Below the pieces are notes generated by a model. It was not told where the DNA came from and did no database searches. It saw only the letters and a program-made list of their open reading frames with translations. Made by a program: the position numbers and the translations under genes. A DNA stretch of 64,000 nucleotides, taken from the NCBI GenBank assembly GCA_035582835.1, contig JAYKAV010002792.1, forward strand, positions 83,706-147,705, given 5' to 3'. Shown piece by piece: positions 38,173-50,637 of the stretch; the stretch's first letter is position 1, and each line of letters begins with the position of its first letter. This DNA is from Phoebastria nigripes. Its lineage: Eukaryota > Chordata > Aves > Procellariiformes > Diomedeidae.

Positions 38173-39897
38173 AGATCAAACTTTGCCCCTAGCTCAACTT
38201 AACCAAAACCAGGCACCTTTACCCTGAGGTAGCTTAAGACTGACTACAGTTATGCTACAGTCATTTGATCTCGCTGCTGTATCATAAAATTCAAGGACCT
38301 GCATTGTATCATGAGAGCTGTAGTTCAGTGACAGAATATGTGTAGTGGGAGAATAGGCATAACCAGCTCCATGGATGCAAACTGTTGGCTGGTATTGGAC
38401 TGTCTGAACAAGAAAGGTTTGCTATGTTATATCAGAGAAAACCGAAATACTTGTCAAAGGTCAATTTTGTGAAAACTGCTTTTTTCTGTTAAATCATTTC
38501 AGCAGTAAATCTGGACTGCTCTAGCTATGACTATCTTATTTGGTGTTAAGTATGTTATCACAGTTAGAATCAGAAGATTGTCAGTTCATTTTTGTAATTT
38601 CAAAAAAATTGAAATATTTCTATGCTGACAAACCAGATTTCTCTAGTCAAATTGTTACTCAAAATCATGGATACATTAAACCCCCTTTAAAACAACTTGG
38701 GGCNAGGGGCAGCCTGCATATTTGTGAAAAAAATAACTGTGCAAAAAAATGCATTTTCTTTCGTATTTGCAGGAACTGTTTATACTTCTTTTTCTTTCAA
38801 CAATTATTTTTAAATAAAGTAAAGATTATTGAAATTGACACTTCTATAGAACGTGTTCACAAAATTTTTTATAATCTAGAAACAATGTAAGTTTTTAAAA
38901 TAGGCTGTGTAATGGGAAGAGTGAGGGGATGTTAATAGTATCAACTTTGCCAGCAGTAATGAGGGAAGAAGCCAAGCCCAAGGATTTCAAGTGCAATTGA
39001 TTGTGTTCTACTTTAAGTGGAAAAAAGATCCACCACCCCCCTTCATGTTCTAATGTTTATGAGATAAAATGGTATCATATAAATATATATTTAACTGCTT
39101 CTCTGAAGTGACATAACATTGACCTAACTGCCTGTTAATTGGTTATTATAAAATTTTAAATATATTTGTTATAGAAAGAGTATCGTAAGATCTCAAATAC
39201 ATTAATCTTAAGTTTCTGTAAGATTGTCTTTTATGTGTATCTCACTTTACTAATATGTAATAATGTTATGGTGACAATATTTGTGGCACACCACATATAG
39301 TCTCTTGTTAGCACAGACCTCTTTATTTTCATGGTAAAGCCAATTTAAGCACAATGGACACCCTACCTAATATGTTCAGTTAAATCAAGCCATAAGAATA
39401 TATTCTTTATAACTCCATAGTGAATTTTAGCTGTGCAAACTGATTAAAAAATCATAGTATTATTCAGTAGAGAAAAAAAAGAAATGTTCAAAAAAAATCT
39501 TAGAGCGTCTTTCATTTGCTATTTGTTCCAAAAAGACTTTTCGTCTTGGTGAATGCTTATATCCTACCAATTTTTAATTTGATCAAAATGATACATTGTA
39601 AGAAACTAAGATAAATTTCACAGAAGTAAGAACTGTGAATAACAATAGGAGTTTCCTCCCAATGCAGAGTTAACAAGATTTCACCAACATGAAAGCTTTC
39701 CATCTTTTCCAAAACTGAAGTCTACCAACTCCTTGCAGTTCCATGTTTGAATACTTGTCATGAATGAGTGGTTTAGAGGCCGCTTAAAGAATCACTGTCG
39801 AAGATATTAGCAGAAAGTGATTTTAATAGAAATCTAACTTAACAGCGTTCGATGGCAAGGTTCACTTACTACACGGATGAAGCATACGAAGGAAAAG

Positions 39898-40057
39898 AGC
39901 ATGGGAAGCTGAAAAGTCCTTGACTAGTGTAAACACTACTTAGCAACAACTGAAACACCAGTGTGTTATCAACATTATTCTCGTACTAAATCCAAAACAC
40001 AGCACTATACCAGCTACTAGGAAGAAAATTAACTCTATGCCAGCCGAAACCAGGACA
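39898..40057 (-). mobile_element. 160-bp segment matching the 5' end of the TGTCCTGG LTR family
   Basis: The reverse complement starts TGTCCTGGTTTCGGCTGG at 40057 and follows the first 160 bp of the LTR at 48057, through TAGAGTTAATTTTCT, GTAGCTGGTATAGTGCTGTG, TTGCTAAGTAGTGTTTA and CTTTTCAGCTTCCCATG. The match stops at 39898. It begins exactly at the terminal TG of the other LTR. Confidence 0.85.
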
Positions 40058-40102
40058 TCGTGTTAGAATTGAGTTGGAATGATTTACACAGAGGACAAGG
40101 AC

Positions 40103-40306
40103 GAAAAGGTTAAGAGAGACTCTCCTGTTGAGTCACAAGGTTCAGAGAAGAACCAGCTGGATCCAATCGTAGTCTCAGACTTGGACAACGGTTTATGTCT
40201 AAGACAAAAAGGGTAAGAAGACCCTCGCGTTGAGTCACGGGGTTCAGAGTAGGCCCAACTGGATCCACTCCTAATCCCAGACTTGGTCAATGGTATATGT
40301 CTAAGG
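40103..40306 (-). repeat. 102-bp tandem duplication inside the LTR-like element
   Basis: Two diverged copies with a 102-bp period. The anchors GTTGAGTCAC lie at 40127 and 40229, and each is followed by a GGTTCAGAG block, CTGGATCCA, CAGACTTGG and TATGTCTAAG. Each copy carries one TGAGTCA. Confidence 0.85.
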
Positions 40307-40407
40307 GATTACATGTGTTTAGCAGTAGTCTAAGGTTCATTCCCAATCTTGAGATAGATCATAAGGTTTTAGCTGACTATATTTGCTAGCAGGTACTTCC
40401 ATCAATT

Positions 40408-40427
40408 CACACACACACACACACACA
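40408..40427. repeat. CA dinucleotide microsatellite
   Basis: Ten CA-type units inside the LTR-like element, followed by TACAAAGATAGATAAATATAG. Confidence 0.95.
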
Positions 40428-40720
40428 TACAAAGATAGATAAATATAGAAAGATATACCTGTTAAAAATTCCCCTCGAGTTCAGTGAAATACTCACGTCA
40501 AATGTCTTGGCATTTCTTGATGGGTGAAGGGTTGAGCCTCGAGGAGCGTTTTGGCCGAGGAGTGTTGCAGCCCAGGACACATGCCAGCCAGTGACGGTCT
40601 TCCGAACATCGCAGACTCGAGAGTTCACGAACTCTTGAGAAGCGTTCCACTCAGAGGGAGATTCTGGGTGCAGCCCCCTGTGGTCCAGGAGAGCTCAAAG
40701 GGCTTCACTTGGGACCGCTG

Positions 40721-40727
40721 TTTATAG
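40721..40727 (-). promoter_or_regulatory. Candidate LTR TATA box
   Basis: The minus strand reads CCCTATAAACAGCGG, a good core-promoter TATA in the position expected for the U3/R boundary of the antisense LTR-like element. Two TGACTCA motifs lie about 80 and 230 bp upstream on that strand. Confidence 0.55.
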
Positions 40728-43408
40728 GGTCGCAAGATGATTGACTTTAGTCATCCGTCAAAACTCTCAAGGTTTCAGTAACAATGGTATCGTTCCACTT
40801 GAGCTATGACTCAGACAAAGGTATCAGGGGATGACAATTACCCCAGTTCTCATCCTCCAATTGGGCCAGGCAGCGGAAGTTTCTGGTACAATCAGTACAT
40901 TCCCCAACCTCAGCTATCCGAGAGTTCCTGATACAGTAAAGGGACGCTTCGCTGCCTGACTCATTAACACCAAGGCCAAGGTTTAACAGGAGTTTCTGAG
41001 ATCGTGGAGCAGCCCAGGAGGGGGNGGGGGGGAATGCACCACCGCAATACTAGAAGTGAGTTTGTTGTTTAGCTGCTGGATACTTGTTTATCCTTCAAAA
41101 TTCTTTGAAGATGCCTCTTGGGAAAGGATTTTAATCAAAGGTTCATTGCCCAGAGTTTAAGAGCAAATAAATATTCTGTTATAAAGCTATATGGAAGAAA
41201 GGAAAATGCAATACCAGACTGGGAGAGAGATAAGAGAGAAAGGATTTGGTAGAAACCAGAGTTACATGCTCTGGAATTTACATTATAAATATCAAAGGCT
41301 CTGTCCTTCCCTACCACTAAGAAAACATGTCCGCATGAGGATTCAGTGCAGAGTAGCAGAGCAGTGTACCGTAAAGCTATACCTACCCTAACTGCAGACG
41401 GTAGAGGTGAGGTCCTAAGTGGAATGAGGTTTTTCACTGTTCAGCAGCAAACGCCTTAACGGGAGAGTAAGGATGAAATGAAAAGATCCTTACTATTCTC
41501 TTTAATGACTCAAATATTTATGTTATTGTCACTAGGCCAAGTTTACATACAGAGGGACTGTGCCATAGTTATTTTCTCTGACTTGGTAGTGCATGTGACA
41601 TAATGTGGCGTGGGTGGTTGTGTTCCCAGCAGCATCCTGTCTCCTGTGGGCAGTAATGCCATCTCTCAGCCCAGCACAGAAATGTGCTTTCTATCTCCTC
41701 TCTTCATATGTGGACATCCCAGGTTTGGGGAATATTCACAAGTAATGTTGTTGCTGAAAGTATGGTTCAGAGCCTGTTTACATAAGTGTTGAAGTTTAAA
41801 TTTTAATTTGCAAAAGCCTGTTCTCATTGTAATTGTTATAAATGTAGCATCAATTTAAATGATTGATTGTTGACAGACTTTGGCCACTTGTTTTTATCCA
41901 TTATTGTTGTTATACTGTTCCAGGATGTCTCAGCAGGTTTGCAGGGCTTCTGTTTGTGAGATGACAGTCCTATCATCACCAAACATTTGATGTCACAAGT
42001 GTTTTATGATGGAAAAGATAACCTGTTCTGGGTTAGGAAGTGGAAATATATTTCATTCATTCTTGTCAACTGTGTCATTATTCCCCATTCATCAGATCAG
42101 GTATTTAATTCTGAGAAATAGCTCAGCAGGTTTTCATCCCTTTCATGCCTCTTATAGAAGCACTTTCCTCTGATCAAGTATGTGCATTTTGGTTTAAGTG
42201 TCAATCTGTTGTAGTGCTTTTCCATGAATCTCTTTGTGAAGAGTCTTGTTTTTCTCCTAACTGTCACCATATATTAACTAAGACAACCCATTTTTAACAA
42301 ATAAATGGGGGGCAGGGGAGGGTGCAGTCACATGGCCAGGGGCGACAAATACTGAACATTATCTGTACCAGCGTGTGATTTTTCAGTCATAATATATAGT
42401 GGTTTGTATGCACTAGTAACGTCTTTTCACTCTCTAGGATACCTATGAGAAGGTCTCTTCTCAATGCCTGTGGTTGCAAAATTCTGGTAACTTCTAGATC
42501 TTCTGTTCATCTAGTAAGAATGAGGAAAAGTGATTTTTCTTGAGCTTCTTTATCATTTTGTACTATTTCCTGATTTGCTGGCCAGCTTTTCAAAACAAAG
42601 AAAGCCTACATCTTATGCTTATTGATTGAACCAGCACCAAGGTGTCTTAGGGCTGAAGAAATATAAAGAAAGGCTCAAGATGCCTCTTCACGTACTCTTA
42701 TTACCTTAGTTGTACTTCAAACTTTGTATCAAACTGTAGGAATGAGCCATAAATTTTGCAGTGGTGTTTATTGTGTAATAAAATACAAAAGAACGGGACG
42801 ATTTAAGCTGTTATCTTCAAGGTGTGACTGGTTTTTCGCTTATGCTGCAGTAAATCAGGAATGTTGCCAGGGACATGAATGACATTATGCTAGTGCATAA
42901 CTACTATGAAAAGGGAAAATATACAGAAAATTTGAATAGTATCTTTGCTATGAATATAAGATACTTACACATTTTGCTTATTTAAATGTTCAAAACAATG
43001 CAAAACGCAAAAGAAAACCTTCATAACTAAACAAGAAAGAGAAGTTAATTTGTTGTTAAGGCATTGGTCCTCAGCCNTTGCAAGTCATCCTTGCTCATGA
43101 AAAAAAAACGAATTCTGCTGACCTAGACAAGATGAAAACCTTTCCTTATAACTCATGTCCACAGATCACTGTAGCATAAACAGGACCACCACTTTTGAGC
43201 ATTTCTTCAGTGGTCCATGTAATTATGTAGAGCCTTTTTGACTGAAGCTAATCTTTATTCTGATAGTCATGGATCTCTGTTGGATTTTTACATGGTAATG
43301 TAGATGCATTTTATATGATAAAATATCTGCACATTTGCTTTGAACTTAAAAGTCATCTATATGAAAGAGATTTCTTTTTCTAATTTTTTTACATTGATGT
43401 GATTAGAC

Positions 43409-43425
43409 AAAAAAAAAAAAAAAAA
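43409..43425. repeat. Poly(A) run of 17
   Basis: Homopolymer of 17 As. Confidence 0.9.
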
Positions 43426-45080
43426 CAAACTGAGAATACCGTTGCAGCTGTGGAAATGGTTTAATAAAGCCTTCTCAGTACCATCACATAGCATGAAATT
43501 GTCCCAACACACATACTGTTGCAGTATAGGTTAATACCTAGAGAATGGGTCCATACCATTACACTGCCAGTAAAGCAATATTCAGCCTCAACAGTAGGGG
43601 AGTCATGATGCCTTTATCTCCCTGAAAACAGCCCTTAGTCAGTAGGAGCTTTAACGCCAAACTCTGTGAGTTGTTGCTTGAAAGTATTTTTTATCCAGAA
43701 GTGATAGACAGAATTAGCTTTGAAGCCTGTTTTTGCTGACCTCAGAGGAGTAAATTACCTTACTCTTAGAGGAAGTATGACTCACCATCTGACTGTTTGC
43801 ACAGCATTTGCAGTTTTCACCTGCCTGAGGAAGAATCATTGAAATCTGATAATTATTGTGGCATCTCTTGCCCAATGGTCAAACACTGTTCTTTGACCAT
43901 GATGCTAAAGTGTATGTACAATTTTAGTACATACTGTTTGAAATTTGTTGTTTCTTCAAGTGGCCACTGAAGCCATTAACCCATCAGGAGAATTTTTCCT
44001 AGGAGAAAATTATTCAGAATTAGTTCATAGCGTTTTATTTGAAATGGAAATATTTATATGTATTTCAGTTCTTACATAAATGTACTTATAAGAATGAAGT
44101 TTTTCCAGATAGTTACAGGTGGGTTTTTTAGTCTGGAATTTTACTGACAGAAACTGAATACAAAACTCATGGATATGAATATATCAATCATTCCCCAAAT
44201 ATCTCATACAAAAATGTTAACAGGATTTTTAAACCTACGAAGTGAATAAGCAAACAAAAAAGTATTATGCAGATCAAAATGAAATATATGATCGTAGGTA
44301 AGATGTACATGTTGAGACAAACCATGTTATAAAATGAGCATTTCAGCATGAAGAGTTTCATATATTATCATACATTACTTTTGGATGCATTGTTGTAACA
44401 CAGATGTTATTTCAATGTGAAATCTCTTCTAAACTACATAGCTAAAATATATCAAGATGTGACAGATCCTGAATATGTACATTATATGTTTTGTAAATTA
44501 TATATTCAGTTCTAAATAGCTGCAAACTTGAATCCAAATCACATCCAGGAGTTTTTTCCTCACAGAAGTGTGTGTTAGATCAAAAATACCATTTAGTGAA
44601 AATTGGAGTTAAACAGGAAGCCATGTTATCTATCATATTTTTTACATATTTTTATCAGACTTCACAGACGTAAAATACATGGCCAGGTACAGCATATTGT
44701 AAATCTCCCTACACTTTCTGTGTCCGACATTTGTCTTTTATGAGTTGCCCAATGTACATTATGTTACTGTTAAAAACTTTTCTCACTTCTTTTCTGTGTA
44801 ACATTGTTTTCATTCCTCATAGATCATAAGTGCATTTATTCCCTATTATTCAAATGTCTATGATATGCAAATAGTTGGTGACAATTAGGTCCAGTATTTG
44901 TGATTATGTGACAGAACAAAATGAGTGCCAGATCCCAATCTGTTATAGATCAGCATAGCTCTGCTAAAGAGACCTCCATGTGTGTTTGCTAAAGAGATTC
45001 ATATTTCTATTCTTACCCTACGTAATATATCAGAAATGTTTATTTCCCCACAGTTAGGTGCCCTTTATATGTTATTATTC

Positions 45081-45128
45081 TGTACTTGTATTATTGTTCT
45101 TGTATTGTACTTGTATTATTATTCTGTA
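45081..45128. repeat. Short tandem repeat, 25-bp period
   Basis: TGTACTTGTATTATT occurs at 45081-45095 and again at 45106-45120, with a TGTATTG spacer. Confidence 0.75.
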
Positions 45129-48100
45129 ATGGTTAATAGTTACCATTTTAATGTCCTAAAAATATTTTTCATTTGAAACTCGTAGTCATCCTGAAGTTTC
45201 CTTTGCTTGGCAGATGGATTTATGTTTTGTTTGGTTTTTATGCCAAACTATGACTTAAATTTTTTATGTTGACATTATGGCTATGTGCAAAATGATATCG
45301 CTGGTAAGTATTTGCTGTGTCCTAGTGTCTGTGGAAAGTGTAATAAACACATTTACTGCCACATGATAGCTGAAAGCCCCTTTCCTAAGGACAAGCACTT
45401 CAGGCACAAAGACAAAAAAAACATTTTCTGATCCGGATGGTCACAATGAAAGAATTATCGTTATCGCAATATTGCACCATTAGACTGAAATGCAGATGAC
45501 TTTGACAAGAGTTTTCTATAAAAAGGGAAGGTTGCTTATCTATAAGGTGATAAGCAATTCAGGTCTTTCATATTCACTATGACCATCGGTACACTGAAAA
45601 ATGAAGTGAAGGAGCAAGGCGAAAGTCTACCTAGCAGTTCATGTTCAATATTAATGAGCATTGTTAAGTTGAAAGACCTCATATCTTCAAGTGCTAATTT
45701 AATGAAAGATATTTTTGGTTGGTTTTTTTGCTTGCTCATTTTTAATAGGAGAAGAATCCCTGCATGGATTTTGATGCACAACTTAGAGATATAAATTATT
45801 ATGAGTGGTAGCAGTATCCTGATTAAAATGTTGCCTTGTTTGCTTATGATCCTCTTGATGCATGGAATAGGACTGTGATTTGACAAAACAATAAATCCAG
45901 TTTGAAAGTGCCTGCTGCTTGATAAGGAATGCCGTGGCTATGTGATTCAGAATGCTGAACTGACACAACCTCATTAAACCAGTTCAAATTTGTACAAAAA
46001 ATTTTGATAGGTAGCTTTGTGAAGGCAAACTTTATGCCAAATTAGATATCACTTGAACTTTATATCAAATCAGGTATTGTGTGTTATCACTTATTCAGCA
46101 TAAACAAGCTCATGTTCTGAGGCCTGATCTAGGTTCAGTCTGTGTGATCTAATGATGTGTCTGTGCCTCACTGATATTAGGAACCATGACCCAAATCTCC
46201 ATTTTGAATTTTTCTTCTTGCTGCTGCAGTGCTGGGGCTCAGATCAGTGTTCAAAGACTAGATCGCCAGCAGGGATGTAAGAGATAACACACACATTTTG
46301 GGACAACATGTAATAGGGTCCTGCCTCTGACCCAGTCTAACATTTAAATTGCCCTAAATCAGTTATTGAGAATAGCTTGTTTATCTCTGAAATTAGCTTT
46401 TTTTCCCACTGAGAAACAGGGTGATTTTGAGAAATATTATACATAACCACCATTGTAGTTTTATGTACATGATTGGGGTAAAGGGTGTTAGTCGTTAAAT
46501 ATTACTAATGTCTGATTCTGAAATCAAACAAATAATTATGCTTTAATTTCTTATCATGATTCCTCAAGAAATGTTTAGTTTTAATTGTTTTACTGTTACA
46601 TACTACTAACAGTTGTTTCACTAACATGAAATTTCAATTTCATCATTTAACTTGAAAATCTGAGTCAATTCAAGAAGCCAGAAGTAGACAGAAAATAGCT
46701 GAGAAACCTCAGGTGGGAGGGAAGGGGAGGTGGGAGTGGGAGTATGTTTTCTGAGAATTCTTTTCTAGAAAGAGAACTTTTCAAAAAGTGAATAATCAAT
46801 ATTATATTGGGTCCCTCCCACCAAAGAAGCTGTGTGCCAGGATTTAAGCTTATTTTTAATAACTGCTGTATTTTCATGGCTGGAGAGTTTCAGTTTGGAT
46901 TTGAGCTTGAGCATCATAGGAGAAAGAGGAAATGCATTAAACTCTTTTTTCTTTTGATAACCAATGGCTTAGAAACAGTACATTGTATCTACAGCTTATC
47001 TTATCGCTACTAACAATGAGCACCTTCACCTTTTGATCAAACTGTAGCAGGGTTATATAGTTTATCATTTATTTGACCTAGAGGAAGGAGTGTGTTTAAT
47101 ATCATAGACTTTTGTAATCCTATTGCAAATAGAGAGGGAAGAAGAAGGTGAGGTTATATTTTATAGTGACTGAAAAATATGAAACATTTTGTTCCCTGCC
47201 CTGAAATGTTAATAAAAGCACTGTAGTGACAATATCATATAGCCTTTTCCAGGATGGAAGGAACAGAAATGAATGTTCTGCCTTCTGGCGAGAACAACGG
47301 TTATGCGTTTTATCTGTCAAATCTATCTGTATATGTAACGCTTCTAGAAACATAGTATCTGTGTACTAAAATATGTTAAACTTAAATTAACAATTCTGCA
47401 AACCAAAGTCATGATGAAAATAGAAAACATGTTCTGAATTATATGCGTAGTTTCTAGGAAAAGGAAGAACATCAGAGATGTTCATTTTATGTACATTATC
47501 TAAATATTAAGTAGTTTTTACTGTGTGTATATAACAGAGATGTTGCCCAAAGATGAAATTAGCTTATTAAAGACACTATTAAATAGTTCAATTTTGACAG
47601 AAGTTTTTGCATATTAAAAACTATTACTGGATTTCTTCCAGTAAATTAAAAGTTTAAATACAAATCTTCCAAATTGTTTGGGAGACTTTACTTTTTTGAC
47701 TTTATGTTATGAGAGAGTGGCTACAAATAACACCACGTTTTCAAATATTTTGAGAAGTACAATCGGTATAATCCAATAATTTAACACACTATCAACAGTT
47801 AGAAATTAAAATCCATTTCTAAAATGTTTTATTTTAGAGAAAAAAAACTAGACAAAGAGTGTATTCTATCAATATCATTCAAATGGTTGAATCAAATTTA
47901 CATTTATGCATTTTACAAATAAAATTAATTTAATAACTTATAAGAAAGTTTACTCAAAGCTGCTTTTTAACTTTGAAAACTGCTTGTCTTTTGTGTAATA
48001 TAGATCTGCTCATAACCTTATTGTCTCAAAGTGCATGCATAAACTAACTCAATTCTTGTCCTGGTTTCAGCTGGGATAGAGTTAATTTTCTGGTAGCTGG

Positions 48101-48307
48101 TATAGTGCTGTGGTTTGGATTTAGCATGAGAAGAATGTTGATGACACACTGATGTTTTAGTTGTTGCTAAGTAGTGTTTATACTAGCCAAGGACTTTTCA
48201 GCTTCCCATGGTCTGGCAGGTGCACAAGAAGCTGGGAGGGAGCATAGCCAGGACAGCTAGCCCAGCTGGCCAATGGGGTATTCCATACCCTATGATGTCA
48301 TGCTCAG

Positions 48308-48315
48308 TATATAAA
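48308..48315 (+). promoter_or_regulatory. TATA box of the solo LTR
   Basis: TATATAAACTGGGG lies about 250 bp into the LTR and about 155 bp before the ATTAAA signal, the usual U3-R spacing. Confidence 0.7.
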
Positions 48316-48463
48316 CTGGGGAGAGTTGGCTGGGGAGCAGCGATTGCTGCTCGGGGACTGGCTGGGCATCGGTCAGTGGGTGGTGAGCAATTGCATTGTG
48401 CATCACTTATTTTGTATATTCTATCACCATTATTATTATTATTTTCCCTGCCTTTTCCATTCC

Positions 48464-48469
48464 ATTAAA
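48464..48469 (+). terminator. LTR polyadenylation signal ATTAAA
   Basis: ATTAAACTGTCTTTATCTCAATCC in the LTR is conserved in the truncated copy near position 269. It lies on the sense strand of the DOK6 intron. Confidence 0.6.
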
Positions 48470-50622
48470 CTGTCTTTATCTCAATCCATTAATTTTACTT
48501 TTTTTTTCAATTCTCTCCCCCATCCCACTGGGGGGGGGCAGGGAGTGAGCAAGCGGCTCTGTGGTGTTTAGCTGCCTGCTGGGTTAAACCACAACAATTC
48601 TACATCTGTATATTTGGTTAGACTTATGTTTGTATCACTCCATTCTCTCATTTGTTGAGATAAGACAGATCACTTAGGAGTGGCCTTTTACTTGATATTT
48701 TCACACTTTAATTACATTCACGTTCTTTATCTTGCATTACTTCTAGCAACAACGATGAAAACCAGTTTTGGACCTCTGTATAGATGGATATATGTAATGT
48801 TTTGTTAGTATATTTTCTGGTGATAACTGCTTTGTTATTTTCAGGGTTGCATTTAACATGTCAAGGATATTAAGCCCTATTATCAGACAAGAGGAACTAA
48901 CTGTGTGAACACATTACCTTATCAGTAATCATTCTTAAAGGATTAGCTCACAGGCATAGATTTCTATGAACATCTGGATCATTAATCAGCTTTGTCTTAA
49001 ATATTTTAATTATTTCAATTTTCAGCTGAAATTTCCCAGCAAAAAGGAGAAAAAGTCATACTGACTTCCAACCTGTATCCTCACTATCATTTGAGACATG
49101 TGATCCACTGATCAATTTTGTAATTTCCTGGTAGTATAAATATAATAGATGATGGAATTATAATTCTGTTCACTGTGTTAGCAAAGGCCAGCACTGTGTG
49201 CAATAAAATTCGGGCAAAGACAACAGCAAAAAAAAAAACCTGTCACAGCACATTCAGCTCTTTATAAGAGAAATACAAAATACTGTAATGAAAGCCTCAG
49301 ATGAAAGGATGAATGAATGTGGGAATAGTGATACTCATTTGTGTACAAATTTTATCTTAACGTTTAGCCTTTTATTCATATTAAGTATACTTTTTTTGTT
49401 GCTCACATTGAATATCCATATAAGAAACAGTGTGTTAGTTTACTTTATTTGCATTCCTGTCATTCTAAATATCATAAGCTTACAGTCAGATGGTATAATA
49501 TACCCATAAATGTCATAAAACCATAACCTATCATCAACATCTATGTGGCTTCGGACAAAAATATAGAGTAAATATGATGAGAACAGTGGGGTTTATGACA
49601 CAGTCTTATTATATTGCTGAAATGGCTGAAACTGCTTGGAACAGAGGCACCTAGATTCTACCCAAAGGAGAGGCACATTCTCCGCTCGCTGTGAGACCAA
49701 GGACATGAGTTATTTCTATAAAAAGGAACAAATTAGCTGAACACCTTCCCATAGGTCAAGAGGCATGCTACGTTTCACTGTCACATGCACAGTATGTAGC
49801 TATGGACCACAATTAGAGGTCTCTAGGAGCTATATTTATTGTCATCATCGCCATTGAATGCCAAAAAAGTACATGTCACTGCAAGAAAATGTGTTTCTTG
49901 CCCTAAGAAGATTTCAGTTTTTCTGTAAATGGAAAAAGGCCCGTATTAGATCAGACCTGAGATATGCTTACTTTGGGTGGAAATTCCATACTTTTTGGTG
50001 GGAATAAGAAGGAGTGACCTCTACCGGAGGTTGTTGTATACAAGTGGACTTCTCTACAAATTTCAGATGTTAGAATAAATCAATGGAGGACAGAAATGAA
50101 ATGAGAGGAGTATTTGAAAATGCAGGATCAAGATAACTTCTTAGTCTGTAATTTATCATATTACTTTTGTTAGCTATGGGGTATATTTTTTTTTTCTCAT
50201 ATTTAAGAGAGTTATATTTTTCTCAGAGAGTTTATTTTCCTTCTCACTCACTTAACTGATCTCAGTCCACTACTAAAGTTTCTCATTAAAGATGACTTTA
50301 TGAAATAAACTGCTAATGAGTAAGGGAGGGTTCTAATGTCTAAATAATGTCTAACATCTAAGCCATCAAAACAATGTATGAAACAGTCAGTTTCTAAAGA
50401 CTACAAATGTGGTCCCTCTGGTAATTTGCAAACTTGGCAAAACTGATTGGCTTATAGACCAAATGGCATTTTGTGATCAGAAGGGACAGCAGTTACAAGA
50501 TTGCTTAAGTGCATTCATATCACAGTTAGAGAAAAAGGTGAGTGACATAAATACTCCTCCAGACAGAGCTTCATACCACTAGACATTAGGTCTTTAAGAG
50601 GAAAACGGGATAGGCTAAACCA

Positions 50623-50637
50623 GGGGGGGGGGGGGGG
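50623..50637. repeat. Poly(G) run of 15
   Basis: Fifteen Gs followed by TGTGTAACTG. An uncommon homopolymer in an AT-rich context; the length is likely uncertain in the assembly. Confidence 0.9.

Larger units (their letters stand above)
32164..39755 (+). other. DOK6: DOK6 downstream intron, first part
   Basis: AT-rich intronic DNA with no recognisable exon or dispersed repeat. A slightly GC-rich stretch lies at about 35020-35210. Small repeats inside it are listed separately. I looked for the final DOK6 exon and did not recognise it. Confidence 0.65.
39756..41046 (-). mobile_element. LTR-like element of 1.29 kb, antisense, with candidate 5-bp target duplication
   Basis: Read on the minus strand, the element starts TGCGGTGGTGCATTCC at 41046 and ends CATTCATGACA at 39756, giving TG...CA termini. 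ATACT occurs immediately outside both ends (39751-39755 and 41047-41051). Inside are a TATA box (CTATAAACAGCGG, about 324 bp from the 5' end), a possible leader splice donor (GACGTGAGTA near 40495), a CA repeat, a 102-bp tandem duplication, a 160-bp segment homologous to another LTR, and an ATTAAA signal near 39824. It is richer in CpG than its surroundings, suggesting a younger insertion. No viral protein frame is recognised. It may be one long solo LTR or a deleted, rearranged provirus. Confidence 0.55.
41047..48056 (+). other. DOK6: DOK6 downstream intron, second part
   Basis: AT-rich intronic DNA. The longest open frames (for example 45536-45886 on the minus strand and 45579-45794 on the plus strand) overlap each other and show no recognisable family. 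A poly(A) run and a small tandem repeat are listed separately; otherwise I see nothing definable. Confidence 0.65.
48057..48596 (+). mobile_element. Complete solo LTR, ERVL-like, sense orientation
   Basis: The 540-bp LTR begins TGTCCTGGTTTCAGCTGGGA and ends GGGTTAAACCACAACA, with matched TG...CA ends. It is bracketed by perfect 5-bp direct repeats ATTCT (48052-48056 and 48597-48601), the duplication length usual for ERVL-class elements. It carries a TATA box (TATATAAA, 48308-48315) and an ATTAAA polyadenylation signal (48464-48469). There is no internal viral sequence, so it arose by LTR-LTR recombination. It is inserted in the same direction as DOK6, so its promoter and poly(A) signal could act on the host transcript. 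The preserved ends and duplication suggest a fairly recent insertion. Confidence 0.93.

Noticed and set aside
45536..45886. A 116-codon minus-strand open frame.
   Set aside because: It overlaps a plus-strand frame, has no family features, and AT-rich intron explains it.
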